Source: Planctomycetota bacterium
GTDB taxonomy: Bacteria; Planctomycetota; PLA2; JAEUHO01
NCBI GenBank assembly: GCA_028281445.1
Contig: JANQJW010000131.1
Coordinates: 46,313-110,312, forward strand
Direction: 5' to 3'
Length of the DNA: 64,000 bases
Position 1 is the first letter of the stretch. The number at the start of each line of letters is the position of its first letter. A program made the position numbers and the translations under genes. The notes beneath the pieces were generated by a model. The model worked only from the letters and a program-made list of their open reading frames with translations, was not told the origin of the DNA and ran no database searches. Below, one piece after another: positions 44,520-52,446 of the stretch.

Positions 44520-44668
44520 CGGACGTCAGCCTAATGCGAATCGGGACCTCAATGAAGGCACTGGCGCGCGGGCGAGGGCATGCGCTCGGAAAGAGGGTGT
44601 GAAATTCGCGCAAGCGAGAAGGTCATTCCAACGGCGGCGCGCCCTGCGCAGCCAAGAGGACCGAAACA

Positions 44669-45607
44669 ATGAACGCACCGACACGCACCGCCGCAGCCCT
44701 GGTTTTGGGGCTTTGCTTGCTGGCAGGCTGCGGCTCCGCAGGCACGGACGAGAGCAATGCCACCGGAGGCACCGCGGCGAGCATCGTCTTCCCGCCTCCG
44801 AACGCCTATACACTCGGCGAGACCATCATGGTTCGGGGTGTCGTCGACGACGCGACCGACGTCACCGGGGTAACCATCGCGGGCACGCCTGCTGTGTCGG
44901 ACGACGGCTTCGCGACATGGACCGCGGAGGCCCCGCTCGCCAACGTGCTCACCGTGCGCGTGTCCACGCCCGCGGGCAGCGAAGAGGGAGAGGCGCGCGC
45001 AGTCACGCGGGAGGAGCCCGACATCGCGGGCTACCCGGGCGCCCCGCGAGCCTACGACCCCGGCGCCGGCCTCATCTACGAGCTGAACGAGTCCGACGAC
45101 CTGATCTCGATCGCGACCACGACGGGAGCACGCCGGTTCGTCCTGCGCCGCGCCAGGGACACGTTTCAAGGCGATGAGAGCATGGCAGTGGATCCCGCCA
45201 CCGGACTCCTCTACGTGATGGACACCCCGGGCCTCGGTGTGCGCATCCAAGTCGTGAACCCGACCGACGGAACGGCCCAACTGCTGTCGATGTCCGGTGA
45301 CGCGCAGGGCCCCGACTTTCCCGAGAGGGGTAGCCGGGATCAGCAGCTTCTGTTCGACCCCGTGGGGCAGCGACTGATTGCGCTGTTCCACGACAACGCC
45401 GCCAACATTCTGGTCGCGTTCGCCGTGACACTGGACTCCGGCGTCCGAGCACTCCTGGCAACCGGTAGCGAGCGGCCCGGCGATATTCTGGCCGCAGCGC
45501 TCCGACCGGGAACCAGTCAGATCCTGATCAGAGAGGACGGGAACGTGGCGTACATCGGCACAAGCGGAGTCTCCGTCGACCACGGCGTCATGCCATCGAT
45601 CTCGTGA
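44669..45607 (+). CDS. Beta-propeller lipoprotein, N-terminal part (probably frameshifted)
   Basis: Lipoprotein of 312 residues as read, with lipobox LCLLAGC. An Ig-like segment (about 40-110, YTLGETIMVRGVVDDATDV) is followed by propeller blades (GAGLIYELNESDDLISI; ATGLLYVMDTPGLGVRI). The frame ends at TGA 45605 in the middle of a blade. The next strand, AIDLVNGGVG, is in the frame of the following gene. The simplest reading is one protein of about 680 residues split by one frameshift near 45585; the four-base GTGA overlap would also allow coupled translation of two chains. Confidence 0.7.
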   Translation: MNAPTRTAAALVLGLCLLAGCGSAGTDESNATGGTAASIVFPPPNAYTLGETIMVRGVVDDATDVTGVTIAGTPAVSDDGFATWTAEAPLANVLTVRVSTPAGSEEGEARAVTREEPDIAGYPGAPRAYDPGAGLIYELNESDDLISIATTTGARRFVLRRARDTFQGDESMAVDPATGLLYVMDTPGLGVRIQVVNPTDGTAQLLSMSGDAQGPDFPERGSRDQQLLFDPVGQRLIALFHDNAANILVAFAVTLDSGVRALLATGSERPGDILAAALRPGTSQILIREDGNVAYIGTSGVSVDHGVMPSIS

Positions 45608-46722
45608 ACGGAGGCGTCGGTCCGTTCATCGAGATCACCGACCTCAGGGACCCCTTGGGACAATGGATGGAACCCGCCGGAACTCATCTTCTCACCTTCG
45701 GCGCACGCTCCGGCGTCCGCCTGTTTCGGACCGATCTCGCGACCGAGCAGACGACGCGTGTGGCGGACGTGCCGGACCTGAACCTGGCGTTCGGCTCGCT
45801 CAGCGGCTTCGACGCAGGGCCGGACCAGCGGATCTACGCGACCGTGGACTCCGAGCCATACGGCGTCTACACGCTCGGGCTGCAGGGTGCGCCGATCGAG
45901 CCCGTCGCCACGCGAGACCGCGGCGTGGGTCCGGAACTGTACAGCCCGCGACTGATCGCCACCGATCGCCAGACCATGACGGCGTACGTGTTCTCCGAGG
46001 TAGAGAACGGCCCCGAGGGGATCTACGAGGTTGATCTCGTGTCGGGGGATCGCACCCTCTTGAGTACCGAAGCCCAGTCCGGCTTCTATCCCGAAGTCCT
46101 GTTTCTCTCGCCTGCGGGCGCGCTCTTCGGCATCAACCGCGACGAGATCTACGAGATCGACCGAACGACGGCGGCGCACACTCTGGTCACGGGCCCCGGA
46201 CGCGGCGCGGGTCGCTCCGTCGAGTCCTCGAACGACCCCGGTGCTGCCTTCGACAGCCTGCGCAACCGGATCCTGCTGGTCAGCAAGAGCTTCCGCGATG
46301 CTCCTTCCCATCCCGATCCCAACTACGTCGTGATGGCGGTGGATGTGTCGACAGGCGATCGCTCCGTACTGATGACGGACGCAGACTTCTCGTTCGTTGC
46401 GGACAACGATTCCGACAACAACGAGGTATGCGCGCACGCCATCGGCGTGAGCCAGGACGGCTCGACCGCCTGGATCGTGGGCGAAGGTGGGGGGCTCTTC
46501 CGGGTCGATCTCGCCGCGGGAACGGGCACGGAGATCCGTGCCGAGTTCGCGGGTAGCTCCGAGGCCTGGCCGCGAGGCGGCACCGGGGGCGCGCGGGCCG
46601 TCGTGAGCGACGAGACGCACACGCTGATCGTCGGGAAGCCGTCGAGAGACGCTCTCTACGTCTTCGACTGCATCACGGGCGAGTCGGTGGCCGTGCGTCC
46701 GCCGGCGCCTGTCCAGAATTGA
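45604..46722 (+). CDS. Beta-propeller protein, C-terminal part (probably frameshifted)
   Basis: Reading frame of 372 residues from GTG 45604, without signal peptide, that continues the propeller of the preceding gene. Blades repeat the pattern xxVDLxxGxRxxL: GIYEVDLVSGDRTLLS, VMAVDVSTGDRSVLM and LFRVDLAAGTGTEI. A calcium-site-like DNDSDNNE loop is present. The lack of an export signal while all blades look extracellular argues that it is the second half of one frameshifted lipoprotein. Confidence 0.65.
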   Translation: MNGGVGPFIEITDLRDPLGQWMEPAGTHLLTFGARSGVRLFRTDLATEQTTRVADVPDLNLAFGSLSGFDAGPDQRIYATVDSEPYGVYTLGLQGAPIEPVATRDRGVGPELYSPRLIATDRQTMTAYVFSEVENGPEGIYEVDLVSGDRTLLSTEAQSGFYPEVLFLSPAGALFGINRDEIYEIDRTTAAHTLVTGPGRGAGRSVESSNDPGAAFDSLRNRILLVSKSFRDAPSHPDPNYVVMAVDVSTGDRSVLMTDADFSFVADNDSDNNEVCAHAIGVSQDGSTAWIVGEGGGLFRVDLAAGTGTEIRAEFAGSSEAWPRGGTGGARAVVSDETHTLIVGKPSRDALYVFDCITGESVAVRPPAPVQN

Positions 46723-46788
46723 TCCCTCGCAGGGGCGATTCGACAGAGCGCGCAAGGCGCGAGACACGAGGGGAGTAGACTCGGATGC

Positions 46789-46998
46789 GTGGAGCCTGCC
46801 CCGACGCGCAAGACGGAAGGAGAGAGCGAGGCCCCGCCTCTCTCCTACGCCGTGCTCCGTCCGCAAACGCGCGCCGCGCTGCGCGCGCAGTGGACCAACG
46901 CAGCGCGACAGCACCCCGGGCTCGAGCTTGGTTTCGAGCCGTTCGCCGACGGGGTCCTCGAGATGTGGTGTCGGGGACGGCAACGAGGCAACGTCCCA
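46789..46998 (+). pseudogene. Truncated gene start in a 384-base gap
   Basis: TAGACT (46776-46781) stands 7 bases before GTG 46789. The first 65-70 codons have protein-like composition (SYAVLRPQTRAALRAQWTNAA, then FEPFADGVLEMWCRG), but from about 47000 the frame becomes non-protein-like and runs antisense into the Sel1/PEBP gene. It appears to be a 5' gene fragment, perhaps cut off by a recombination. Family unknown. The rest of the gap (46723-47106) is without further signal. Confidence 0.35.
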
Positions 46999-47106
46999 TC
47001 CTGCACATTGGGCCGGCTGGCAGTGCTGGGGCGGCGCGCTTCGCTAGGAACGCGGCCGCCGCGACGCGAACGGGCAGGCGCGGAGAGACACACACGGACT
47101 TTGCGT

Positions 47107-48657
47107 CTACTGCTCGTAGGTCGGGGTGATCACCGCGCGCGCAAGGGTGTTGCCGAACATGTTGAAGCCGCAGAAGGCGGGAGACCCACCGGCGACCTCG
47201 AGGGAGTCGACGCTGAGCGCGTGTACCGCGAAGAAGTAGCGGTGCGGTCCGTGGCCAGGCGGCGGCGCGGCGCCGACATAGCCGGCGAATCCGGCGTCGT
47301 TCTGCAGCTGCGCCGCGCCTGCGGGCAGCGTGGTGCTGTCCTTGGCTCCGGCGCCCGTGGCCAGCTCGGTGACGGAGGCCGGGATATTGTAGACGACCCA
47401 ATGCCAGAAGCCGCTGCCCGTCGGCGCATCGGGATCGAAGCACGTCACGACGAAGCTCTTCGTCTCCTCGGGGAACCCACTCCAGCTGAGCTGCGGCGAG
47501 ATGTCTTCGCCGCCGGCTCCGAAGACGCCACTGACCTGGGGCATGGCCAGCTTCTCGCCATCGGCAACGTCTTCGCTGGTCACCTGGAACGAGCCGACCT
47601 CGGGCAGGAACTCGTACGGACTGGGGGGACGACTCATGGGCTGCTCCTTCGTAGGGGGCTTAAGGTTGTACGAAGGTGGACCTGACTTCTCCACCGCAAC
47701 ATCGGATGCCCACGACAGATCCAGGTCGCGCAAGGCCTGGCGCGCCTCGTCCTCGCCCGCGTCCGCGGCCCGCTGGAACCAGACGCGTGCAGTCCGGCGA
47801 TTGCGCCGTACCCCTTCCCCGTCGCGGTAACAGAGACCGAGGAGATAGCACGCCCAGGAATCGCCCTGGACGGCGGCGGCGCGATAGAGACGCGCTGCCC
47901 TCGTCTGGTCCTGTCGCACCCCTTCGCCGTTGAAGTAGCGCACCCCGAGGTCGCACTGCGATTGCATGTCGCCTCGCTCGGCCGCCTTCGTCAGCCATCG
48001 CACCGCCGCCCGGTCGTTCTCGGGGTAGTCCTCGTGGCCGTTGTAGATGCGTCCGAGCCAGTGCATGGCGTCCACGTGGCCCATCGCAGCGGCCCGCCGG
48101 TACTGGAGCAACGCCTGGCTCCAGCTCTGCTCGACGGCCTCCCCCCTCCGGTACATCTGCCCGATGTTGTAGATCGCGCGCGCGCGCCACTCGCCGCGGC
48201 ACGCGGCCTTGCGATACCAGCGCAGCGCGGCGTGCATGTCCTGCGCAACGCCGTTCCCCTCGAAGAGCGCGAAGCCGAGGTTCAGCTGAGCGGTCGGCTC
48301 GCCCTGCTCGGCGGCCGCAAGGAACCAACGGAACGCCTCGCGGTCGTCGCGAGGCACGCCGTCCGCATCGCGGAGCAACTCCCCTAGATGGTTGGCCGTC
48401 TCGGCGTCGCCTTGCTCCGCAGCCCGTCGCCACCACTTGACGGCGAGGTCGCGACGCTTGGGACGCGCGTCGGAGTGGTAGTACCAGCCGAGTTCCGCCT
48501 GGGCCTTGGCGTGGTCCTGCTTCGCCGCCTGCTTTAGCCAGTGGACGCTGCCGCGCTCGCCCATGTACTCGGCCCAGAGGCTGTACTGCGCCTCGACGTC
48601 GCCGCGGCGAGCGTCGGCGAGGAGGCGTAGGCGGTACGGGGTCGGCCGAGGCGGCAT
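47107..48657 (-). CDS. Sel1-repeat protein fused in frame to a PEBP/YbhB protein
   Basis: One open frame of 516 residues. Residues 1-310 hold about eight Sel1-like repeats (AAEQGDAETANHLGELLRDA; AAAMGHVDAMHWLGRIYNG). From about 341 a complete phosphatidylethanolamine-binding-like domain follows: GGEDISPQLSWSGFPEETKS, DPDAPTGSGFWHWVVYNIP and the GPHRYFFAVHAL motif. At the junction an ideal ribosome site AAGGAG with ATG 47637 would let PEBP be made alone. So this is either a natural fusion or two genes merged by loss of a stop codon. Start 48657 is preferred over TTG 48672. Confidence 0.82.
   Translation of the reverse strand: MPPRPTPYRLRLLADARRGDVEAQYSLWAEYMGERGSVHWLKQAAKQDHAKAQAELGWYYHSDARPKRRDLAVKWWRRAAEQGDAETANHLGELLRDADGVPRDDREAFRWFLAAAEQGEPTAQLNLGFALFEGNGVAQDMHAALRWYRKAACRGEWRARAIYNIGQMYRRGEAVEQSWSQALLQYRRAAAMGHVDAMHWLGRIYNGHEDYPENDRAAVRWLTKAAERGDMQSQCDLGVRYFNGEGVRQDQTRAARLYRAAAVQGDSWACYLLGLCYRDGEGVRRNRRTARVWFQRAADAGEDEARQALRDLDLSWASDVAVEKSGPPSYNLKPPTKEQPMSRPPSPYEFLPEVGSFQVTSEDVADGEKLAMPQVSGVFGAGGEDISPQLSWSGFPEETKSFVVTCFDPDAPTGSGFWHWVVYNIPASVTELATGAGAKDSTTLPAGAAQLQNDAGFAGYVGAAPPPGHGPHRYFFAVHALSVDSLEVAGGSPAFCGFNMFGNTLARAVITPTYEQ
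47637..47649 (-). promoter_or_regulatory. Internal ribosome binding site for the PEBP domain
   Basis: AAGGAG (47649 to 47644, minus strand) lies six bases before the in-frame ATG at 47637, the expected first codon of a free-standing PEBP protein. It suggests the PEBP part is also translated on its own. Confidence 0.6.
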
Positions 48658-48735
48658 GAGTAAGGCATCCAAGCGTGTTGGACGTGCGTGAGAGGGAGTA
48701 TGTGCCGTGGGTTCCGGCGCACTTACGATCGTGCG

Positions 48736-49251
48736 GTGAGCGAGGACCCGACCGAACAGTACGAACGCGTGATCAAGGCCCTGAGCGAGGGAAGCGCAGA
48801 GGATTGGGAATGCCTGGCCGCGGAGATTCCCTCATTCCCCGAAGGGAAAGACGGCTGGCTCGAGCGGCATTGGGTCACGTCCGCCGTGGACGTGGGCTCG
48901 ACCGCCTCGGTGGCGTGGATGGTGAAGCAGCGCGTCCCGCTCCAGTTCCGCGACGACGAGGGGTTCACCGTTCTCCACTCCTGTCTGCACCGGGAAGAGG
49001 AGGATCGGCACGAGCTCCTGGCGTTGCTCGTCGCCGGCGGCGCTGACGTGAATCTGAAGGGCACGAACGACTGGACGCCGCTGCACATGGCCGGCGCCCG
49101 GGGAGATCTGGAGGCCATTCGCATCCTCATGGATGCCGGCGCCGACCCCTCGATCCGCACGGTCATCGACAACTACGCGACGCCCGCCGAAGAAGCCGAC
49201 CATCTCGGGCAGCATGGGGCGGCACGCCTGATTCGCTCGCTGGGCGGCTAG
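48736..49251 (+). CDS. Ankyrin repeat protein
   Basis: Protein of 171 residues from GTG 48736, with TACGAT (48724-48729) exactly 6 bases upstream and no ribosome site. The N-terminal half is helical without match; two to three ankyrin repeats follow, clearest in DWTPLHMAGARGDLEAIRIL and MDAGADPSIRT. Ankyrin proteins bind partner proteins. Its stop TAG shares CTAG (49248-49251) with the stop of the convergent DUF2199 gene. Confidence 0.83.
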   Translation: MSEDPTEQYERVIKALSEGSAEDWECLAAEIPSFPEGKDGWLERHWVTSAVDVGSTASVAWMVKQRVPLQFRDDEGFTVLHSCLHREEEDRHELLALLVAGGADVNLKGTNDWTPLHMAGARGDLEAIRILMDAGADPSIRTVIDNYATPAEEADHLGQHGAARLIRSLGG

Positions 49252-49790
49252 TGGAAGGCCGCCTCGACGATCTCGAGGAGCCGATCGACGGTGATGCCGT
49301 CACGCTGTTCCGCAACGAGCGGATGATCTGTCGGCTCGAAGGCCATGACCGACGGCCGCTCCCCGACGGGTCGGGTCTGCACCCACGTCTTCAGGAACAT
49401 CGTGTCTGGGTAGCCGGGCAGCCGCGTGCAGAGCCACGCGAAGTACGGCTCTTCGCTCTCCCGGCCGGGCGTCTCCCAGAGTGCGTTCGTGCGCTCGAAG
49501 TTCTTCTCGCTCAGTGACGTCCAAACCCCGAAACCGAGCGGCTGTGCTCGGCCGATCACGGGAATCTCCAGGGTCGCGCAGATCAGATAGTCGGTCCGCT
49601 CGTCCTGCTCGAGGACACAATGGTCTGATGTCAGCGTGAGGTGCTTCTCGCGGTCCTCTTCGGACATGTGCCAAACGAAGTCGGGCGCGTCGGCCCCGAG
49701 GTAGCCGACCGGTCCGTCGTGCCACTGGTCGCACGTACGGCACTTGAACGCCTCGATCTGTCCATCGGCCCCGCGCCGGATGTTGGTCAT
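49248..49790 (-). CDS. DUF2199 family protein
   Basis: Protein of 180 residues matching DUF2199. It starts with a CxxC pair (FKCRTCDQWHDG), then LTSDHCVLEQDERTDYLI, LEIPVIGRAQPLGFGVWTSL, LPGYPDTMFLKTWVQTR and the C-terminal PTDHPLVAEQRDGIT, all in family order. The CxxC and a later His may bind zinc. The ribosome site GAGG precedes ATG 49790. It lies 23 bases after an unknown gene and may be co-transcribed with it. Function unknown. Confidence 0.85.
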   Translation of the reverse strand: MTNIRRGADGQIEAFKCRTCDQWHDGPVGYLGADAPDFVWHMSEEDREKHLTLTSDHCVLEQDERTDYLICATLEIPVIGRAQPLGFGVWTSLSEKNFERTNALWETPGRESEEPYFAWLCTRLPGYPDTMFLKTWVQTRPVGERPSVMAFEPTDHPLVAEQRDGITVDRLLEIVEAAFH

Positions 49791-49813
49791 TGGTACCTCG
49801 CGGCGCGCGCGCT

Positions 49814-50395
49814 TCATTCTCTGGACGTGGATTCCTCGTGGCCAGTCAGCACCCATGCGTCGTCGGTGCGTCGGAAGCCGTACCACACGAACCCGCCCTC
49901 GGTCTCCTTGGCGCCGAGCCACGGCGTGGTCGGCCGCCACTCTCCCGCGACGGCAGCCTGTCGATGCCGCATCGAATGCCCGGGTACGGACAGCCGCAGC
50001 ACGAACTCACCCTTCTTGCGTCGTCCCGGCTCACCCGTGTCCCGGCACGACCAGTCGGTATCGTTCTTGGAACGCAAGAGCCAGAGGCCCCACCGCGCAT
50101 TCTGGTCGGGGTGGTTCGTGTAGGTCTCAGGAGCTGCGAAACCGGGGCCGTCGACGGTCCAACGCCGCTGGTTGGGGCGCAACCAGCGAGGGACCTTGAA
50201 GAGACCGACGTGTACGCGCCGCACGCTCGGTGCTTCCGCCTTCCAGCGCGCCTCGATCTCACGCAGGACACTTCCCAAGACGGCATCCCAGAGGCGAGGA
50301 TCGTCGTCGACATCGAGTCGGCGCACGAGAGGCGGGAACAACCCGAGGTGGGGCGTCCGCGGCTCGACGAGGGGATCAGGCTCTCGGGGCGACAA
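49814..50395 (-). CDS. Conserved-looking hypothetical protein
   Basis: Unrecognised protein of 193 residues. It is rich in Trp and Arg, with DPRLWDAVLGSVLREIEARW as an amphipathic helix and beta-rich middle (RWGLWLLRSKNDTDWSC). No signal peptide. The start is TTG 50395 behind a purine-rich AAGGGGG; no ATG is better placed. It is probably the first gene of an operon with DUF2199. Confidence 0.6.
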   Translation of the reverse strand: MSPREPDPLVEPRTPHLGLFPPLVRRLDVDDDPRLWDAVLGSVLREIEARWKAEAPSVRRVHVGLFKVPRWLRPNQRRWTVDGPGFAAPETYTNHPDQNARWGLWLLRSKNDTDWSCRDTGEPGRRKKGEFVLRLSVPGHSMRHRQAAVAGEWRPTTPWLGAKETEGGFVWYGFRRTDDAWVLTGHEESTSRE

Positions 50396-50440
50396 TGACG
50401 TACCCCCTTGTTCAAGACCGAGCCTGACGATGCTCGGTAC

Positions 50441-50788
50441 CTACGAGGCTGCCACCTCGAGCGGACCGTGGTGGTCGCAATGACCGTCGTGCGGATGGTG
50501 GAGATGACCATCGACGAGGTAGTCGACGTGATCTCCGTGCGGAACCGCCTCGTGCCCGCACCCCGGGCCGTGCGTGTGGTCGTCCTGGTGCCCGTCGCAA
50601 GCATGGTCAGGGGTGCATGCCTCGGGATTGGTGTCGTCGACGGCGATGCGATGCTCGTCGCAGTGGTCCTCGTGGGGATGGTGCAGGTGGCCCTCGTGGA
50701 GATAGTCGATGTGACCCTCGTGCTTGACCGCGACGTGGCCGCAGTCCTTGCCGTGCTGGTGGCCGTGCTCGTGGATCTCGTGGCTCAT
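50441..50788 (-). CDS. His-rich metal-binding protein with internal repeats
   Basis: Protein of 115 residues, about one quarter histidine, from ATG 50788 behind ribosome site GGAGG. It is built from two near-identical units: CGHVAVKHEGHIDYLHEGH with LHHPHEDHCDEH, and CGHEAVPHGDHVDYLVDGH with LHHPHDGHCDHH, joined by an acidic linker. Each unit repeats the GDHVDYL/GHLHHPH pattern of small zinc- or nickel-binding proteins found near metal homeostasis genes in many bacteria. It probably stores or delivers metal in the cytosol (inference). Confidence 0.8.
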   Translation of the reverse strand: MSHEIHEHGHQHGKDCGHVAVKHEGHIDYLHEGHLHHPHEDHCDEHRIAVDDTNPEACTPDHACDGHQDDHTHGPGCGHEAVPHGDHVDYLVDGHLHHPHDGHCDHHGPLEVAAS

Positions 50789-50815
50789 GCGGACCTCCGT
50801 GCGGGTGGCTGGGTC

Positions 50816-50827
50816 ACCCAATTGGGT
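50816..50827. promoter_or_regulatory. 12-base palindrome upstream of His-rich gene
   Basis: ACCCAATTGGGT is a perfect palindrome 28 bases before the start codon, just downstream of a possible -10 (TAGGCT at 50833-50838, minus strand). A metal-responsive repressor could bind here, but it does not match a Fur or Zur consensus closely. Confidence 0.35.
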
Positions 50828-50888
50828 CGGCCCCTAGCCTACCCATCTACAACATGTTCGGCCCGTGTTGGTGACTCGGACTGCGCGG

Positions 50889-51377
50889 TCAGTCAAGCCG
50901 AAGCACGTACTCCTCGACCTCAGCGCCGCGCCCCGCGGCAAATCCCTTGTCCTCCCGACACACCGAAAAGCCGCACTTCTCAAGCACGCGGCGTGACGCA
51001 ACGCTGTCCTTCACGACGCGGCCGTAGATCGGACGAACCGGATCTTCCCTCAGGAAGGCCTGCAATGCCGCGGTCGCAATCCCGCGTCCCCAGAACTCGC
51101 GCCCCAGCCAGTACGTGACCTCGTGCTCGCCGTCTCGATCGAAGCTGGCAATGTGTCCAGCTACGGCCGCGCTGTCTCCCGAGTCCCCGCCCGAATCCAC
51201 GACGATCGTGCGCACGAGAATGCTGTCACTTGCGCGCATGCGCTTCCATTGCGCCTCGAAGGCGTTCCGATCATTCGGATCCTCCGGAACGAACGCGGCC
51301 ATGTAGCGCGCGGTCTCGTCACGCTCTTGCTCGAAGAAGATGGGAAGGTCGGAGTCCAGCACAGATCGAAGCAGCAT
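50889..51377 (-). CDS. GNAT family acetyltransferase (RimJ/RimL-like)
   Basis: Acetyltransferase of 162 residues. The acetyl-CoA motif is TYWLGREFWGRGIATAALQAFL, followed by GRVVKDSVASRRVLEKCGFSV, as in RimJ/RimL-like and spermidine/aminoglycoside acetyltransferases. TAACAT lies 6 bases before ATG 51377 with TTGAAT 17 bases further upstream, giving a textbook sigma-70 promoter and a leaderless mRNA. A 15-base palindrome fills the spacer, so the gene is probably repressed by a regulator not in this window. Confidence 0.88.
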   Translation of the reverse strand: MLLRSVLDSDLPIFFEQERDETARYMAAFVPEDPNDRNAFEAQWKRMRASDSILVRTIVVDSGGDSGDSAAVAGHIASFDRDGEHEVTYWLGREFWGRGIATAALQAFLREDPVRPIYGRVVKDSVASRRVLEKCGFSVCREDKGFAAGRGAEVEEYVLRLD

Positions 51378-51383
51378 GCGGCG

Positions 51384-51412
51384 ATGTTAGTATATTGATA
51401 GTATCAATTCAA
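51384..51412 (-). promoter_or_regulatory. Promoter with 15-base operator palindrome in its spacer
   Basis: Minus strand: TTGAAT (51412 to 51407), 17-base spacer, TAACAT (51389 to 51384), 6 bases, ATG. The perfect palindrome ATTGATA-G-TATCAAT (51394-51408) occupies the spacer. It also lies upstream of the divergent SDR gene at 51535 and could control both. Confidence 0.6.
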
Positions 51413-51534
51413 GTTCGAGGATCGTGTCGCGATCGGCTTGTGGATTGGCGCGCTTCGCTACTGCTCTGGCCTCTCGTCCCCCCTACCGTCGTGCGCACCC
51501 TGAGAGACCTCCGAGACACGAAAGGCAGCTGACG

Positions 51535-52353
51535 ATGAGCAACACGATCCTGATTACTGGCGCCTCCACCGGCATCGGCCGGGCTACGGCCAGGTTCTTC
51601 CACGACAGGGGCTGGAACGTCGTGGCCACGATGCGGTCCCCCGACAAGGAGACCGAGCTCGGTGCGCTCGACAACGTGCTGGTCACGCGCCTGGACGTCC
51701 AGGACTCCGAGTCGATCACCTCCGCTATTGCCCAGAGCATCGAGCGCTTCGGGAAGATCGACGTCCTCCTGAACAACGCCGGCTACGGCGCGGGCGGCCC
51801 GCTCGAGGCAACCCCGATGGAGAACGTCCGGCGCCAGTTCGACGTGAACGTGATCGGCCTGATCGAGACGATCAAGGCCGTTCTCCCGCACTTCCGCGAG
51901 CAGAAGGGCGGCACCATCGCCAACGTGTCGTCCGTGGGCGGACGCATCACGATGCCCCTCTTCTCGCTCTACCACGGTACGAAGTGGGCGGTCGAAGGCC
52001 TGTCCGAGTCGCTCACCTACGAGCTCGAGCCGCTGGGCATCAAGGTCAAGGTGATCGAACCCGGCGCCATCAAGACGGACTTCGGCACGCGCTCCTTGGA
52101 CTTCAACAACAACGAGAGCCTGCTCGAATACCAGGGCACGGTCGGGACCTTGATGGGCGCGATGACGCCGATGATGGAGCACGCCGCCGATCCCATGATT
52201 GTGGCCGAGGTCATCCACGAGGCGGTGACGGACGGGACCGACCGACTCCGCTACGCCGCAGGCGAAGACGCCAAGGAGTGGCTGAAGGGCCGTGCCGCGA
52301 CCACCGACGACGAGGCCTTCCGCGCCAGCATCAAGCAGCAGTTCGGGTTCTAG
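51535..52353 (+). CDS. Short-chain dehydrogenase/reductase (SDR)
   Basis: SDR of 272 residues, paralogous to the SDR at 13519. It shows TGASTGIGRA, LLNNAGYG, catalytic Ser in NVSSVGGR and YHGTK with Lys, then EPGAIKTDFG. The C-terminal extension RYAAGEDAKEW resembles the RYAAGKYAK end of the paralogue. The start ATG 51535 matches the paralogue's start. It probably uses NADP(H); substrate unknown. The palindrome at 51394-51408 lies upstream. Confidence 0.93.
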   Translation: MSNTILITGASTGIGRATARFFHDRGWNVVATMRSPDKETELGALDNVLVTRLDVQDSESITSAIAQSIERFGKIDVLLNNAGYGAGGPLEATPMENVRRQFDVNVIGLIETIKAVLPHFREQKGGTIANVSSVGGRITMPLFSLYHGTKWAVEGLSESLTYELEPLGIKVKVIEPGAIKTDFGTRSLDFNNNESLLEYQGTVGTLMGAMTPMMEHAADPMIVAEVIHEAVTDGTDRLRYAAGEDAKEWLKGRAATTDDEAFRASIKQQFGF

Positions 52354-52395
52354 CCAAGGAGTCCGAAGGTTGTCCTCGCTTCGGCGCCGCGACCC

Positions 52396-52420
52396 TAGAA
52401 TCTTGAGAGTCATTCTCAAG
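52396..52420 (+). promoter_or_regulatory. Promoter -10 box with Fur-box-like palindrome
   Basis: TAGAAT (52396-52401) is followed at once by the perfect 7-5-7 inverted repeat CTTGAGA-GTCAT-TCTCAAG (52402-52420). Its core TGAGAGTCATTCTCA agrees with the Fur 7-1-7 consensus at 11 of 14 positions. It lies where a repressor would block initiation for the small gene at 52447. Confidence 0.55.
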
Positions 52421-52446
52421 ATGAATGCGCCGAAGCGAGGCTCCTC

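Noticed and set aside
45605..45607. TGA at the end of the propeller lipoprotein as another Sec codon
   Set aside because: The homologous continuation is in a different frame, so this is a frameshift and not recoding; no hairpin fits downstream.
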